Part shown: positions 1 to 8,075 of the stretch, in pieces
How positions within the stretch are numbered: position 1 is the first letter of the stretch
Layout: the number at the start of each line of letters is the position of its first letter
Source: a bacterium
Lineage (GTDB): Bacteria > Bdellovibrionota > Bacteriovoracia > Bacteriovoracales > Bacteriovoracaceae
NCBI GenBank assembly: GCA_030425045.1
Contig: JAUHVL010000002.1
Location: 62,001 to 126,000 of the forward strand
DNA length: 64,000 nucleotides
Reading direction: 5' to 3'
Made by a program: the position numbers and the translations under genes
The notes under the pieces: generated by a model
What the model was told of the DNA's origin: nothing
Database searches by the model: none
What the model saw: the letters and a program-made list of their open reading frames with translations, nothing else

Positions 1-205
1 AAAAAACTTTTTAACCTTACTTGGTATCGAATTTAATCAAGAGGGACCTATTCTTAGCGAAGGGTTTGAAACAAGTGTCCCTGGACTTTTTCTTATTGGT
101 GATTTGAGTGCCGGAAAAAGAGGAGGAAGTATCATCTCCGCTTTTAACTCATCTCATACGGCCATGAGAAAAATTTGTGACAATTATCTAAACTGTGAAC
201 TATAA
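1..205 (+). CDS. C-terminal end of an FAD/NAD(P)-dependent oxidoreductase (partial)
   Basis: The reading frame is open from base 2 to the TAA at 203-205 and begins outside the window. The visible 67 residues contain PGLFLIGDLSAGKRGG followed by SIISAFNSSHTAM. That is the pattern of the last FAD-contacting segment of thioredoxin-reductase-like flavoproteins, where a GD motif binds the flavin ribityl chain and the next helix caps the site. Substrate and cofactor cannot be judged from this piece. Its stop overlaps the stop of the convergent gene on the other strand by 6 bp. Confidence 0.7.
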   Translation, partial: KNFLTLLGIEFNQEGPILSEGFETSVPGLFLIGDLSAGKRGGSIISAFNSSHTAMRKICDNYLNCEL

Positions 206-1252
206 CGCTGCCTGAATTGTTTCATTCGTTAAAGCAGCAGTAACCTGTCCTTCGAGATAAAATGATCTTTCGCCATTGTCCATACCCGGGATAACCACTG
301 CACTTTGAAACTCAATATTTGTATCGACATTAAAGATAAATGACGATGCCCTTCCCGTAACATCAATTCCGGAAAATTGCATATAGAGAGGATGCATCCC
401 AGAAGAAAGATAATCTCCTGATCGTATATGACCTAACGCTGCTGATTGCTGCTCTTGAGTTATTGCATTCTTTTCAAAACTAAAATCATTAACATCACTA
501 AGCATTTCTTCGGCGGCATGACCAGTATTACAGGTACTCATATTTCTTATGCTACCATCAGGTTGTCTTATCTCACAATTAGTTAACCTCGCTCTTTCTG
601 TAGCAAAGACAATCCGAGCACCATTTTGAATTCTCAAACGCTTTAATCTATTACTACTGCCTGCCTGATCTCCTAACAGTTCTGGTCTAGTCAAATCAAG
701 CTCTATTGGCCTTCCGTTTTTAGTGGAAATGGTTAATTGTTGTATCCCTCTTCCTGATTGAACAGAGAGTTCATCAATATTTGTTAAGACATCCATCGCA
801 ACCTGAGGAATATTTATGCCATAATGATTTTGTAAAATACTTAAGACAATCTCTAAATCTTCATGATCAATACTCTCACCACTACTAGCACTTATCTCTG
901 CAAAGACCTGCAAGGTAGACATAATATAAGCAAGGAAATAAGGATCATTTTCTGTGGTATAAGCACGGTTAATTCTTGCTAACTCATCAAGTGATCCGAG
1001 TAACCCTCGAAATATTCCCTCGTTAGATGTAATTAATGGTTCCCAAATCCTCATCACTTCATCTATGTCTGCCGTTTCGAGATTGCCGGGGTTAACATCA
1101 CAGTGGCACACATCAGAAATATCTTCACCGAGGTTGCGAAGCTGATCTAGCACCATTCGTCTTTGCTCATCGGTCATGCGAGTTGCTGAAGCATTTTGGA
1201 GGAATAAGAAAATTAAAAGAAGCGTTTGGGGGATTAAATACATTTTTTTCAT
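200..1252 (-). CDS. Secreted protein of unknown function
   Basis: I do not recognise this family. The protein is about 350 residues and starts with a clear Sec signal peptide (MKKMYLIPQ, a hydrophobic run, then QNASA). The frame could start at a TTG at 1288, but the ATG at 1252 puts the lysines and hydrophobic core at the very N-terminus and is preferred. A cysteine pair (CHC) follows near the mature N-terminus and two more cysteines lie in the middle, so disulfides are possible in the periplasm or outside. No catalytic motif is visible. No Shine-Dalgarno sequence precedes the ATG. A CATACT hexamer lies 7 nt upstream, so the mRNA may be leaderless. Confidence 0.75.
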   Translation of the reverse strand: MKKMYLIPQTLLLIFLFLQNASATRMTDEQRRMVLDQLRNLGEDISDVCHCDVNPGNLETADIDEVMRIWEPLITSNEGIFRGLLGSLDELARINRAYTTENDPYFLAYIMSTLQVFAEISASSGESIDHEDLEIVLSILQNHYGINIPQVAMDVLTNIDELSVQSGRGIQQLTISTKNGRPIELDLTRPELLGDQAGSSNRLKRLRIQNGARIVFATERARLTNCEIRQPDGSIRNMSTCNTGHAAEEMLSDVNDFSFEKNAITQEQQSAALGHIRSGDYLSSGMHPLYMQFSGIDVTGRASSFIFNVDTNIEFQSAVVIPGMDNGERSFYLEGQVTAALTNETIQAAL

Positions 1253-1377
1253 ATAAGCCAGTATGGGCGTATTCTGAAAAACCACCAACTTTTTTTGTCA
1301 CTGATTGAATTATTAATACCTTATGAAAAAAGCTTAAAAAACCGCTGCCCATTATTTGTGGCAAAAAGAAGAATTAG

Positions 1378-1878
1378 CTAAGCGTCTCCCAATAGTTTTT
1401 TTCGTAGCTTAGGAGCACGAGACTTCTCTGATAACCAGATATTAAGAAATTTTACAGAAAGAGCTTGATCTTTGATCGCCCCTAACTTTTTTTCGAGATT
1501 TAAGTAGAAAGATAGTCCTTTCTCAGGGTGATAATTTGCGGTTATGGTGTCTCCCTTTTTGATATTGGGAAATATCGCCATGAGATCTGGCTTCCATTTT
1601 TTCAAACTTTCTTCTTCTTCCCCAAGGTGCTTTAATTCTTTAAGGGTTTGTTCGACAATATCTTCACCATCAAATTCCATTTTATAAGTAAGCTCGAGAG
1701 AAAATGGCTTTTCATAAAGAGAAGTGGCATCAGTGGCCCATAATCTCGCTTCGTAAACATCAAAAAATAACCAACTCAAATCACCTTTCCCCAGCAGATT
1801 GTCACTCATTCTTGGGATTTGTGCCGAAAGAGAAAGCTGAATAAAAGAAAACAATAGGATAAAAATTATCTTTTTCAT
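1378..1878 (-). CDS. Secreted chalcone isomerase-like domain protein
   Basis: This 166-residue protein has a signal peptide of about 18 residues. The mature part matches the bacterial chalcone-isomerase-like family: an early FDVYEARLWA strand, a central charged helix, and a C-terminal FLNIWLSEKSRAPKLRKKL segment. Bacterial members are periplasmic with no established reaction. The plant fold relatives bind fatty acids or flavonoids, so lipid binding is possible but inferred. The gene has no Shine-Dalgarno sequence. A perfect TATAAT lies exactly 6 nt before the ATG, which would place transcription initiation at the start codon. Confidence 0.72.
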   Translation of the reverse strand: MKKIIFILLFSFIQLSLSAQIPRMSDNLLGKGDLSWLFFDVYEARLWATDATSLYEKPFSLELTYKMEFDGEDIVEQTLKELKHLGEEEESLKKWKPDLMAIFPNIKKGDTITANYHPEKGLSFYLNLEKKLGAIKDQALSVKFLNIWLSEKSRAPKLRKKLLGDA

Positions 1879-1884
1879 AAAACT

Positions 1885-1890
1885 ATTATA
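1885..1890 (-). promoter_or_regulatory. Candidate -10 box of a leaderless mRNA
   Basis: On the minus strand this reads TATAAT, followed by AGTTTT and then the ATG at 1878. Initiation about 7 nt downstream of the -10 would start the RNA at the A of ATG. The -35 region is not convincing. Confidence 0.4.
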
Positions 1891-1933
1891 GCAATTGAAA
1901 CTATCAGAAAAAAGACGAAGAGGATGTCTTAGA

Positions 1934-2218
1934 CTAGTCTACCCAGGCGTATAAGTCTTCATTATCAAAGTAAAGATCTTCTAAAACATACTCAGCCACC
2001 GCTTCGTTTAGCTCCTGATCTCCCGAACTGAAAAAGAATTCTGTATTGAGGGCGAACAATATAAGACAACAAGCAAAGGCTCCTGCAAAGTATTTAAACG
2101 ATGTTTTTGAGGTTCTCTTTACGGAGATCTTAGCATTAATTTGGGCCCATTCATTTAAAGGCGCTTCAGGAGCAGAGCGATCTGATTGTATCAATTCTTT
2201 AATTTTTTTATCATCCAT
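1934..2218 (-). CDS. Small single-pass membrane protein, probable anti-sigma factor (CnrY-like)
   Basis: The protein has 94 residues: about 42 hydrophilic N-terminal residues, one hydrophobic helix (about 43-62, YFAGAFACCLILFAL) and a short acidic C-terminal tail. Its ATG lies inside the last codons of the ECF sigma gene (8-bp overlap), so the two are translationally coupled. This is the usual arrangement for a sigma factor and its membrane anti-sigma factor. It lacks the HxxxCxxC zinc-anti-sigma motif. Size and topology resemble CnrY of the CnrYXH system. The anti-sigma role is inferred from position and topology, since the sequence itself is too short and divergent to assign. Confidence 0.6.
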   Translation of the reverse strand: MDDKKIKELIQSDRSAPEAPLNEWAQINAKISVKRTSKTSFKYFAGAFACCLILFALNTEFFFSSGDQELNEAVAEYVLEDLYFDNEDLYAWVD

Positions 2219-2732
2219 CTAAAACTCCATTCTCACTAAAAAAATTTTTCACCTTGTCTCTCGAATAAGAAAGTCTCGATTTCACAGTTCCTTCTTTTAC
2301 CTTGAGTATCTCAGAAATCTCTTTTGTTGTGTGGCCAAATTTATAATAAAGGATAAAGACTTCTCTTTGCTCTAGGTTTAACGCCATTAACGCCTTACTA
2401 ATGAGATCTTTCATTTCTAGATCAGCGTTATCAGAAATCTCTTCTCGGTTCTCATTATTATGACGACTTTCTTTTTTTATAAAATCAAGTGCGCAATTCC
2501 GTGCAATTCGATAAAGCCATGTTTTAACGTGAGACTCCTTTTTAAAGTCTCCATAGTTCTTCCATGCTTTAATAAATGTCTCTTGTACTAACTCATCAAT
2601 TAATTCAGACCTTACCAACCAGTACAAAACATGGCGAACATACTCTCGATGCTCTCGATAAATCTGTTCAAACTCATCGAGAACATCTTCGGTTGGTGAA
2701 AGGTAAAAATAACTCGTCAGTTTTTTTAACAT
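2211..2732 (-). CDS. ECF-type RNA polymerase sigma factor
   Basis: The protein has about 173 residues with the two ECF domains. Sigma-2 is near residues 20-85, including LIDELVQETFIKAWKN and VKTWLYRIARNCALDF. Sigma-4 is near residues 110-165, with an HTH of the form HTTKEISEILKVKEGTVKSR. The start is either GTG at 2735 or the adjacent ATG at 2732. Either way it begins within 3 nt of the stop of the upstream CpxP-like gene, so the genes are co-translated. It probably directs RNA polymerase to its own operon promoter (see 3257-3284) and to other envelope-stress genes. The small membrane protein downstream is its likely inhibitor. Confidence 0.9.
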   Translation of the reverse strand: MLKKLTSYFYLSPTEDVLDEFEQIYREHREYVRHVLYWLVRSELIDELVQETFIKAWKNYGDFKKESHVKTWLYRIARNCALDFIKKESRHNNENREEISDNADLEMKDLISKALMALNLEQREVFILYYKFGHTTKEISEILKVKEGTVKSRLSYSRDKVKNFFSENGVLDG

Positions 2733-2735
2733 CAC

Positions 2736-3215
2736 TTATTGCGCCATTGACTCTCTAAAGTTTCTCTTTCCTCTCATTCCGGCTCGTTGTCCTCTCTTTC
2801 CCTTTCTTTGAGATTTTAACTCCTCTAGCTTTGCTCTTTGCTCAGGAGTTAAAACACTTCTTAGAAACAACATTTTTTCAAATCGAGCATCCGCCATTCT
2901 GGTTTTCAATGATTTTAATTCACTATGAAGAGATCTTAACTCTCCTTCGCTAGCATTAGACTGAAAAGCCGTTTGCATTTTACTTTTAGCCTCTTTTAAT
3001 TGAGATCGAAGTTCTTTTTTGTTTCCTTTATTACTCTCTCGGTGTTCTTTAATTTTTTCTTTTTGTTCTTTAGATAAATCCAATTGCTTTAAAAGTTTAC
3101 CCATTTTACCGCCTCTACCTAACTCATCTGAGCGGCCCTTTTTTCCAAAGCCAAAAGCACTGGCATCTGCTGATAAGAGAAAAACCAAAAGCAACGTTCC
3201 TATTAAATTTTTCAT
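2736..3215 (-). CDS. Periplasmic Spy/CpxP-like protein, possible stress sensor
   Basis: This 159-residue protein has a signal peptide ending in ADASA and is otherwise all charged helix. It carries two LTxxQ-type motifs, LDLSKEQKEKI near residue 45 and LTPEQRAKLEEL near residue 122, which mark the Spy/CpxP/ZraP/CnrX fold. It is the first gene of an operon with an ECF sigma factor and a small membrane protein. In the known CnrYXH system a protein of the same fold senses metal in the periplasm and releases the anti-sigma factor. A chaperone role like Spy is the alternative. The tail is very basic (GKRGQRAGMRGKR). I see no cluster of His or Cys ligands. Confidence 0.75.
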   Translation of the reverse strand: MKNLIGTLLLVFLLSADASAFGFGKKGRSDELGRGGKMGKLLKQLDLSKEQKEKIKEHRESNKGNKKELRSQLKEAKSKMQTAFQSNASEGELRSLHSELKSLKTRMADARFEKMLFLRSVLTPEQRAKLEELKSQRKGKRGQRAGMRGKRNFRESMAQ

Positions 3216-3229
3216 AAAATGCTCCTTAC

Positions 3230-3250
3230 AAAGAAAGCTAATCTTTCTTT
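3230..3250 (-). promoter_or_regulatory. Hairpin at the 5' end of the CpxP-like/ECF operon mRNA
   Basis: AAAGAAAG at 3230-3237 and CTTTCTTT at 3243-3250 form a perfect 8-bp inverted repeat with a 5-nt loop. It lies between the candidate ECF promoter and the ribosome binding site (AAGGAG on the minus strand), so it would be the first structure in the transcript. It could stabilise the mRNA. Confidence 0.4.
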
Positions 3251-3256
3251 ATAAAT

Positions 3257-3284
3257 TAGACGACTGAGGACCCAAAATGGTTCA
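3257..3284 (-). promoter_or_regulatory. Candidate ECF sigma promoter (autoregulation)
   Basis: On the minus strand TGAACC (3279-3284) is followed after 16 bp by CGTCTA (3257-3262). An AAC-containing -35 and a CGTC-type -10 at 16-17 bp spacing are typical of ECF-dependent promoters. It lies about 40 bp upstream of the CpxP-like ATG, at the head of the operon that encodes an ECF sigma factor. Confidence 0.55.
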
Positions 3285-3308
3285 AAACAATTTATAATCA
3301 CCATTAAT

Positions 3309-3743
3309 TCAAGTAGTTACACGTTTCATGAGAATAATATCCATCTTCTTATTAAGATACCCTTCGATCCGCTTCTGTATAAAAGAAGGTGCTTTTTCCT
3401 GCTCCATTTTTTCAAAGCCAATCAATGAGTAAAACCCTTCTAGATGAGAATAAGGTATACAATAACAGGTTGGATATTTCTGATTTAAGAGAGTGGAGAG
3501 CTCTTCTAGCATTTTTCTTCCTATGCCTTGCCTATGGTATTTCTTATCCATAAACATTCCTCTCAAAACGGCAGTGTCATGCTCTGTAGATACTCTAACA
3601 ATGGCAATAATTTCATGACCATCATAAGCGAGGAGATAAACATCATCTTCTAGAATTTCACTTTCATAGCCAAAACGTTGATACTTTTCTTTCAGTAAAG
3701 AAAGTGGTTCGTTTAATCTAAAGGAAAAGCGGACTTGGTCCAT
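3309..3743 (-). CDS. GNAT-family N-acetyltransferase
   Basis: This 144-residue protein has the GNAT core: a central strand IIAIVRVS, then LRGMFMDKKYHRQGIGRKMLEEL. There the RQGIGR loop is motif A, which binds the pyrophosphate of acetyl-CoA. A C-terminal YSHLEGFYSLIGFEK segment corresponds to motif B. The substrate is unknown. It is the last gene of an operon and overlaps the phosphotransferase gene upstream by 35 bp. Confidence 0.85.
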   Translation of the reverse strand: MDQVRFSFRLNEPLSLLKEKYQRFGYESEILEDDVYLLAYDGHEIIAIVRVSTEHDTAVLRGMFMDKKYHRQGIGRKMLEELSTLLNQKYPTCYCIPYSHLEGFYSLIGFEKMEQEKAPSFIQKRIEGYLNKKMDIILMKRVTT

Positions 3744-4743
3744 GTCTTAAAACCTTTTCAAAATAGGCCAGCTCATTTTCTTTAATCTTTTTATAATAAT
3801 TGGCAAGCCTAGGATGATCTTTTCTAGAGTAAAGCCAATTTAGAATACTAATTCTTCGTGCTAGCTCGTAATATTCTATAATATTAAGTTCTTTTTCTTT
3901 TAAATTGCAATGAAAGCTATAACCATTCAATAAATTTTCGATGGCTTGGTTATATGTTTTTTTATTAATGGCCATTAACCTATTTCGGGAGGAATAAGTG
4001 ATGACTCCAAAATCATAAAAATGACAGCCTCTCCCACAATCATCAAAATCAATAGGTGTTACACCATCAGAATTCCAAACGAGGTTTCCGAAATGTAAAT
4101 CAGCATGAATCATGGACACACGCTCAGGGTTTTCCTTTTCATACTTTTTTAAATGATAGAGAGCAGTTCTTCTAACCTCCCTAAACATACTTGCCTTTTT
4201 TCCCAGATCTTTTTCAAGTAAGAAGAAGGGACCAAATAAACAATCATCTCCTAGAAGCTGATGTGCACACCAGTAGTTTCTTGAAGTGGTTTTTTGCTTT
4301 TTTCCAATTTGATGAAGCCTTCCCGTTAATTCTCCAACGAAGAAAAAATCTTTAGGGTTATATTTTTTTTTCTTAAGTAATCCCTCTTGCCACGTAAGCA
4401 AATCACAATAACGTTGATTTTGATGACCAGAAAGGGAAACCGTTTCTAAGTAGCGCTGATTCTTAGAAAGTACAGGATCTTGAACACTCAAAAGTTTTGA
4501 CTTGTTTATTTTTCGTAACCAAACAAGCTCACCATTTAATGCTTTTGGAGAATGATATCCATCTCGATGAATACGAAGCAGGTAATTTTTATTTTTTGCT
4601 TTAATCTTAAAGGTCGTATTCTCTCCATGGTGAATAAACTCAAGAGAATTTACCTCAATAGGAAATTTTTTAATAACATCATTTGCTGCTTTTCTTAAAC
4701 GAAAGAGTTGTGACCGGTAAGTCGCCCTTTCAAAAGGGATCAT
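3718..4743 (-). CDS. Aminoglycoside-phosphotransferase-family kinase
   Basis: The 341-residue protein has the APH/choline-kinase fold. The N-lobe has a strand NYLLRIHRDG carrying an ATP-contacting basic residue. The catalytic loop is HADLHFGN (213-220, Asp215 as base and Asn220 as metal ligand). The metal loop IDFDD follows at 231-235. Length and motifs also fit SrkA-like kinases. The substrate may be a small molecule or a protein. Its ATG overlaps the stop of the DTW gene by 4 bp (ATGA), so all three genes are one transcript. An antibiotic target should not be assumed. Confidence 0.8.
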   Translation of the reverse strand: MIPFERATYRSQLFRLRKAANDVIKKFPIEVNSLEFIHHGENTTFKIKAKNKNYLLRIHRDGYHSPKALNGELVWLRKINKSKLLSVQDPVLSKNQRYLETVSLSGHQNQRYCDLLTWQEGLLKKKKYNPKDFFFVGELTGRLHQIGKKQKTTSRNYWCAHQLLGDDCLFGPFFLLEKDLGKKASMFREVRRTALYHLKKYEKENPERVSMIHADLHFGNLVWNSDGVTPIDFDDCGRGCHFYDFGVITYSSRNRLMAINKKTYNQAIENLLNGYSFHCNLKEKELNIIEYYELARRISILNWLYSRKDHPRLANYYKKIKENELAYFEKVLRHGPSPLFL

Positions 4744-5501
4744 TGATGATCCTTTTGGTTTTGATAATGTCGATCTTCATAACAAATTTTACGATAGTCC
4801 CATCTTTTTGAAGCCACTCTTTCAGACGGTTTTTTAAACGTTCCTCGTTTTCTTTTGTATCTTTGCAGACTTGGATCTTGCGAACATTTAATTTGAAATT
4901 CAACTAACTTATCTAATGCTCTAAGTAGACAGTCTTTTTTAGGGCCAACATTTTCCCAGCCACTTCGCTCAAGATTTTCAATCACCAGATGAATCGATTC
5001 AATCGTCGATAAACAAAACTTTGCTGGCTGATGTCTTATGGTATAGCGTGACTCCCTATTATGACTAAAACTAATACGTGGAAGAGTATGCAAAGTTCTG
5101 GAGTCTCGAAACATCGACTTAGCACAAGGCCAAGTTCCATCGAGAATAAATATCACGGGAGTTCTCCCCTCACACTTTTCTTTTGGCAGATTTTCTTTAG
5201 AGATATCGACAGCATTTTCCCCAGGATAAAGCATCATGGGGTAATATTCAGAACTCTCTAAATAGGCTTGAACTCTTTCGTTTTGATCAAAGTTTTCACC
5301 GACAATAATTTCACTATTTTTTAGTGCAGCTTTACTCAGCCTGCCCGTCCCCACATGGGCCAATTTCGCCTCTTTAGGATGCATTAACAAAACAAAGCGT
5401 GAATGAGTTGAAAAGGGAGTTAAGTCATTGCAAAAACAGGCTTTTTTAGGCCGACAGCAGCTAAAACACATCTCTCTAAATTCTGTCTCTTTTTTCAACA
5501 T
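4740..5501 (-). CDS. DTW-domain protein, probable tRNA-uridine aminocarboxypropyltransferase
   Basis: This 253-residue protein carries the DTW signature as LDGTWPCAKSM (Asp121, Thr123, Trp124) and an N-terminal cysteine cluster MCFSCCRPKKACFC (residues 11-24) that probably binds metal. DTW proteins such as E. coli TapT transfer the aminocarboxypropyl group from SAM to a tRNA uridine (acp3U). The family assignment is firm; the exact tRNA position is inferred. It is first in a three-gene operon with a kinase-like enzyme and an acetyltransferase. Confidence 0.82.
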   Translation of the reverse strand: MLKKETEFREMCFSCCRPKKACFCNDLTPFSTHSRFVLLMHPKEAKLAHVGTGRLSKAALKNSEIIVGENFDQNERVQAYLESSEYYPMMLYPGENAVDISKENLPKEKCEGRTPVIFILDGTWPCAKSMFRDSRTLHTLPRISFSHNRESRYTIRHQPAKFCLSTIESIHLVIENLERSGWENVGPKKDCLLRALDKLVEFQIKCSQDPSLQRYKRKRGTFKKPSERVASKRWDYRKICYEDRHYQNQKDHQ

Positions 5502-5559
5502 AGTAGTAAATTAATTCAAATTCCTTCAAAAGCATAGTTCTTCATGATACTAAAGACTT

Positions 5560-6768
5560 ATGAGAGATTTTAAGCACATACTCCTAGTATTATTATTTGT
5601 TGGTTTAGCTTCTTGTAGTGGTAAAAAGGCCACTGACGATACTAAAACTTTAACACCGGGTTACTGGGGGCAGTTAGCGGAGTTAGAATTTATCTCTTCA
5701 AATCCTCTTTTTTTAATTTACGTAAAACCAACTGATATTTACAAGGTTTGTGTTGCTGATCACCTTGTGAAAGAACACCCTCAAATTCTTAACCAAATTG
5801 ATGCCTCTATTAAAGTCTGGGGAGAATATATCAACCGCAAGATCAATACCGAGGTCTATACCTTTGAAATGGAGGCTCCACAAGAGGGTGAAGCGCAAGA
5901 TAGTACTTTCAATAAATATGTTAAAGCATGCCCTAATGCCGATGTGGCCGTTGGTTATGGTAACACTGATTCGGTTGGGTTAACGGCTTCTCAATATTCT
6001 TCTTATCAAAGACCGGATGGAATGAAGATTGTTCAAGATGCGAGCAAAGTTGTTTTTTTACAAAATCCCTCTAAAGAAAATCGTAAATGGGTCAGTCTGT
6101 TTACCGAGACAGATCAAGAAAAGTCAGTAGAAGAAATTATTAAAATGCTCATGAAAAGAGATCGCTATCAATTTCTTGTTAAACAAAATGAACTTTCAGT
6201 TCCTGTCGTTTTAATGCATGAGTTTGGACATGTGTGGGGACTTTGTGACATGTACCCTCTCGGGAATGGACATACCAACTGTGATCCAACCTGGAGTAAG
6301 AAAGATGAGAACGGACAACTCATTTTAAATCCACATGCAACGATGGCCGCTTCGACTTGGAAAAATCCACTTTATCTTCATGACGATGATATTGAAGGGA
6401 TCAGAACATTAGCCGCGCGGACAAGATTTCAAAGTGATTGGGAAAATCAAAAAAGCTTTAACGACGTTGACGAAGCAAAAGATGCAGAGTTCTTCTTTCA
6501 ACATTTAAAAAGCGAATTAACGGATGGCAATCTTGCTTTTACTTTTGCTCTTTATAACAACCAAGCGATAAACTTTGAAATCTCCATGATGACTGACCTT
6601 GGTCCTCTTAATTACCAGCCCATGAAAATAGAAAATAAAATCGATACACCTCAATACACTCTCAATTTAGGGATGCCAAAAAACATGAACCTTCAAAGAC
6701 TTGAGTTTATCATCAAAGATAACGACGGAAATGAACTCTCAGTTCATCGTGAAGTGTTTGCGGAGTAA
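5560..6768 (+). CDS. Lipoprotein metalloprotease, metzincin-like
   Basis: The 402-residue protein begins with a lipoprotein signal (LLFVGLASC, lipidated Cys19). The zinc motif HEFGHVWGLCD at residues 220-230 is HExxHxxGxxD, the metzincin form with Asp as third ligand, as in snapalysin; most metzincins use His. A methionine lies downstream (ATMAAS, about residue 262), where the Met-turn would be. Upstream, NADVAVGYGNTD resembles the edge strand before the active-site helix. It is expected to be a periplasm- or surface-anchored endopeptidase. The C-terminal 120 residues form a beta-rich domain I do not recognise. It stands alone on its strand. Confidence 0.75.
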   Translation: MRDFKHILLVLLFVGLASCSGKKATDDTKTLTPGYWGQLAELEFISSNPLFLIYVKPTDIYKVCVADHLVKEHPQILNQIDASIKVWGEYINRKINTEVYTFEMEAPQEGEAQDSTFNKYVKACPNADVAVGYGNTDSVGLTASQYSSYQRPDGMKIVQDASKVVFLQNPSKENRKWVSLFTETDQEKSVEEIIKMLMKRDRYQFLVKQNELSVPVVLMHEFGHVWGLCDMYPLGNGHTNCDPTWSKKDENGQLILNPHATMAASTWKNPLYLHDDDIEGIRTLAARTRFQSDWENQKSFNDVDEAKDAEFFFQHLKSELTDGNLAFTFALYNNQAINFEISMMTDLGPLNYQPMKIENKIDTPQYTLNLGMPKNMNLQRLEFIIKDNDGNELSVHREVFAE

Positions 6769-6902
6769 CGTTTTGCCACACCTTTAAGTAGTGAATTTAA
6801 CGTTCTCATTAAACCTTTCTTAATCATTCTTTAATAATTCCTCCCTTGACCATAGCTTATGCACTCGATAGTTTTGCCTAAACAATCTCGGGAGACCTAT
6901 TT

Positions 6903-7430
6903 ATGAAACTAATTTTAACTTTTATGACTCTATTAAGTTTTAATACCAACGCTATCGTTGTCAAAAACTGCCCAAGTGAAATCGAAGTTACTTTAGGGGA
7001 ATTTGAACAAGCAAGTGAAAGACCGAAGTGGGAATATGTAGAGTATGAAGGGGAAGCTAAAGCCTCTTATAATTATATGAAGTATATGAAAGAGTTTTCT
7101 ACGACTCTTATGCTTAAGGATACTTCTTTTTCAAGATGTAAGTATTCAAGTGATATGGCCACAGCGGTTATCTCAGGGAGCACAAAGGTAGGAGCAAAAA
7201 ATCCTGCAAAGCTTGGATTATTTTGGGACGTTACACTTAACGGTGGAGTGGTTGCCAGCTATGAAGCTCTCGTTCCTTTAACAGATGTAATGAGAAGTGA
7301 GCTCACTCTTAAGTATCCTGCGGGTTATGCTAAAGTTTGGCATCCAGCTCAGCATTGTAATTGGGGTGAGTGTGGACCTTCGTGGTTAGATCTTGGTCAA
7401 GCAAATTTAGTTGAAATTACAGTAAAATAA
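6903..7430 (+). CDS. Secreted protein of unknown function
   Basis: The 175-residue protein has a signal peptide (about 17 residues, ending NTNA) and a beta-rich mature part with four or five cysteines, including a CNWGEC pair near the C-terminus. No family is recognised. The start is supported by a GGGAG-like ribosome binding site about 8 nt upstream. The stop runs directly into a hairpin repeat at 7428. Confidence 0.7.
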   Translation: MKLILTFMTLLSFNTNAIVVKNCPSEIEVTLGEFEQASERPKWEYVEYEGEAKASYNYMKYMKEFSTTLMLKDTSFSRCKYSSDMATAVISGSTKVGAKNPAKLGLFWDVTLNGGVVASYEALVPLTDVMRSELTLKYPAGYAKVWHPAQHCNWGECGPSWLDLGQANLVEITVK

Positions 7431-7499
7431 AAAGTCGAAAAGGGCATGGTCATGGTCATTACCATGCCCCTCTATTCTCTCTTCTGCATCATTTCTATT
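7428..7499. repeat. Direct repeat copy A (terminator-like hairpin plus remnant of the spondin gene 3' end)
   Basis: This segment matches 8544-8602 almost base for base: a shared 25-nt left part, a stem GGGCATGGT/ACCATGCCC, then a right part matching the last codons of the spondin-domain gene. Copy A has two small insertions (a duplicated TGGTCA in the loop and about 6 nt after the stem). Read on the minus strand it is terminator-like, yet no minus-strand gene ends here. Confidence 0.75.
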
Positions 7500-7639
7500 G
7501 ACACCACTTATGTAAACTTTTCAAACATATTATGACTCAAACCAAGAATGTATTAGTATAATGGAATATAATTAAGCAAGTCCTGAACTCGGGTGATGAA
7601 TAAACACCACAGTTTCGGGACAATATCAAAGGATTTTTT

Positions 7640-8044
7640 ATGAAAAATTTTTTCATTACTCTAATCTTTGTCTTTTTAAGTCAACACGTATTTTCAAATT
7701 CATTAAACAATAATTTACGTAGTGTAGAATGTGAAAACTCGTCAACTAAACTATTTATAGATTTAGATAGAGGCTTAAGTAACCCATGGGGCAAAGTGTA
7801 CTCATTAACAACATCAGAAAAAAGTAACCCAAATAATTATATAAAGACAAGTAAGTACGTCCAAGAAATACAACCAAGTAAATATGACATAGAATTTGTT
7901 TCGAACCTAAACAATGGTGACTTAGACTATATTGGCTTAGATACAAAACTAAATATTCTTGTAGTTAAAAGTTTAAAGTTTACAAGTTCTCTAAATTACA
8001 AAATATACCCTGAAATTAAATTTCAAAACTGTATCATTATTTAA
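7640..8044 (+). CDS. Small secreted protein, tandem paralogue 1
   Basis: The 134-residue protein has a signal peptide (about 19 residues) and no recognised family. It is a diverged paralogue of the next gene. Shared landmarks in the same order are VEC near the mature N-terminus, an LSNP motif, a KYDI strand, a Y(I/V)G(L/I)D strand, and a final cysteine near the C-terminus. Two conserved cysteines suggest one disulfide. The 5' leader at about 7578-7623 holds an imperfect inverted repeat (GTCCTGAACT with a CAGTTTCGGGAC-like partner). Confidence 0.65.
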   Translation: MKNFFITLIFVFLSQHVFSNSLNNNLRSVECENSSTKLFIDLDRGLSNPWGKVYSLTTSEKSNPNNYIKTSKYVQEIQPSKYDIEFVSNLNNGDLDYIGLDTKLNILVVKSLKFTSSLNYKIYPEIKFQNCIII

Positions 8045-8075
8045 TTTCAATCAAAATTGATAAAAGGAAAACAAT

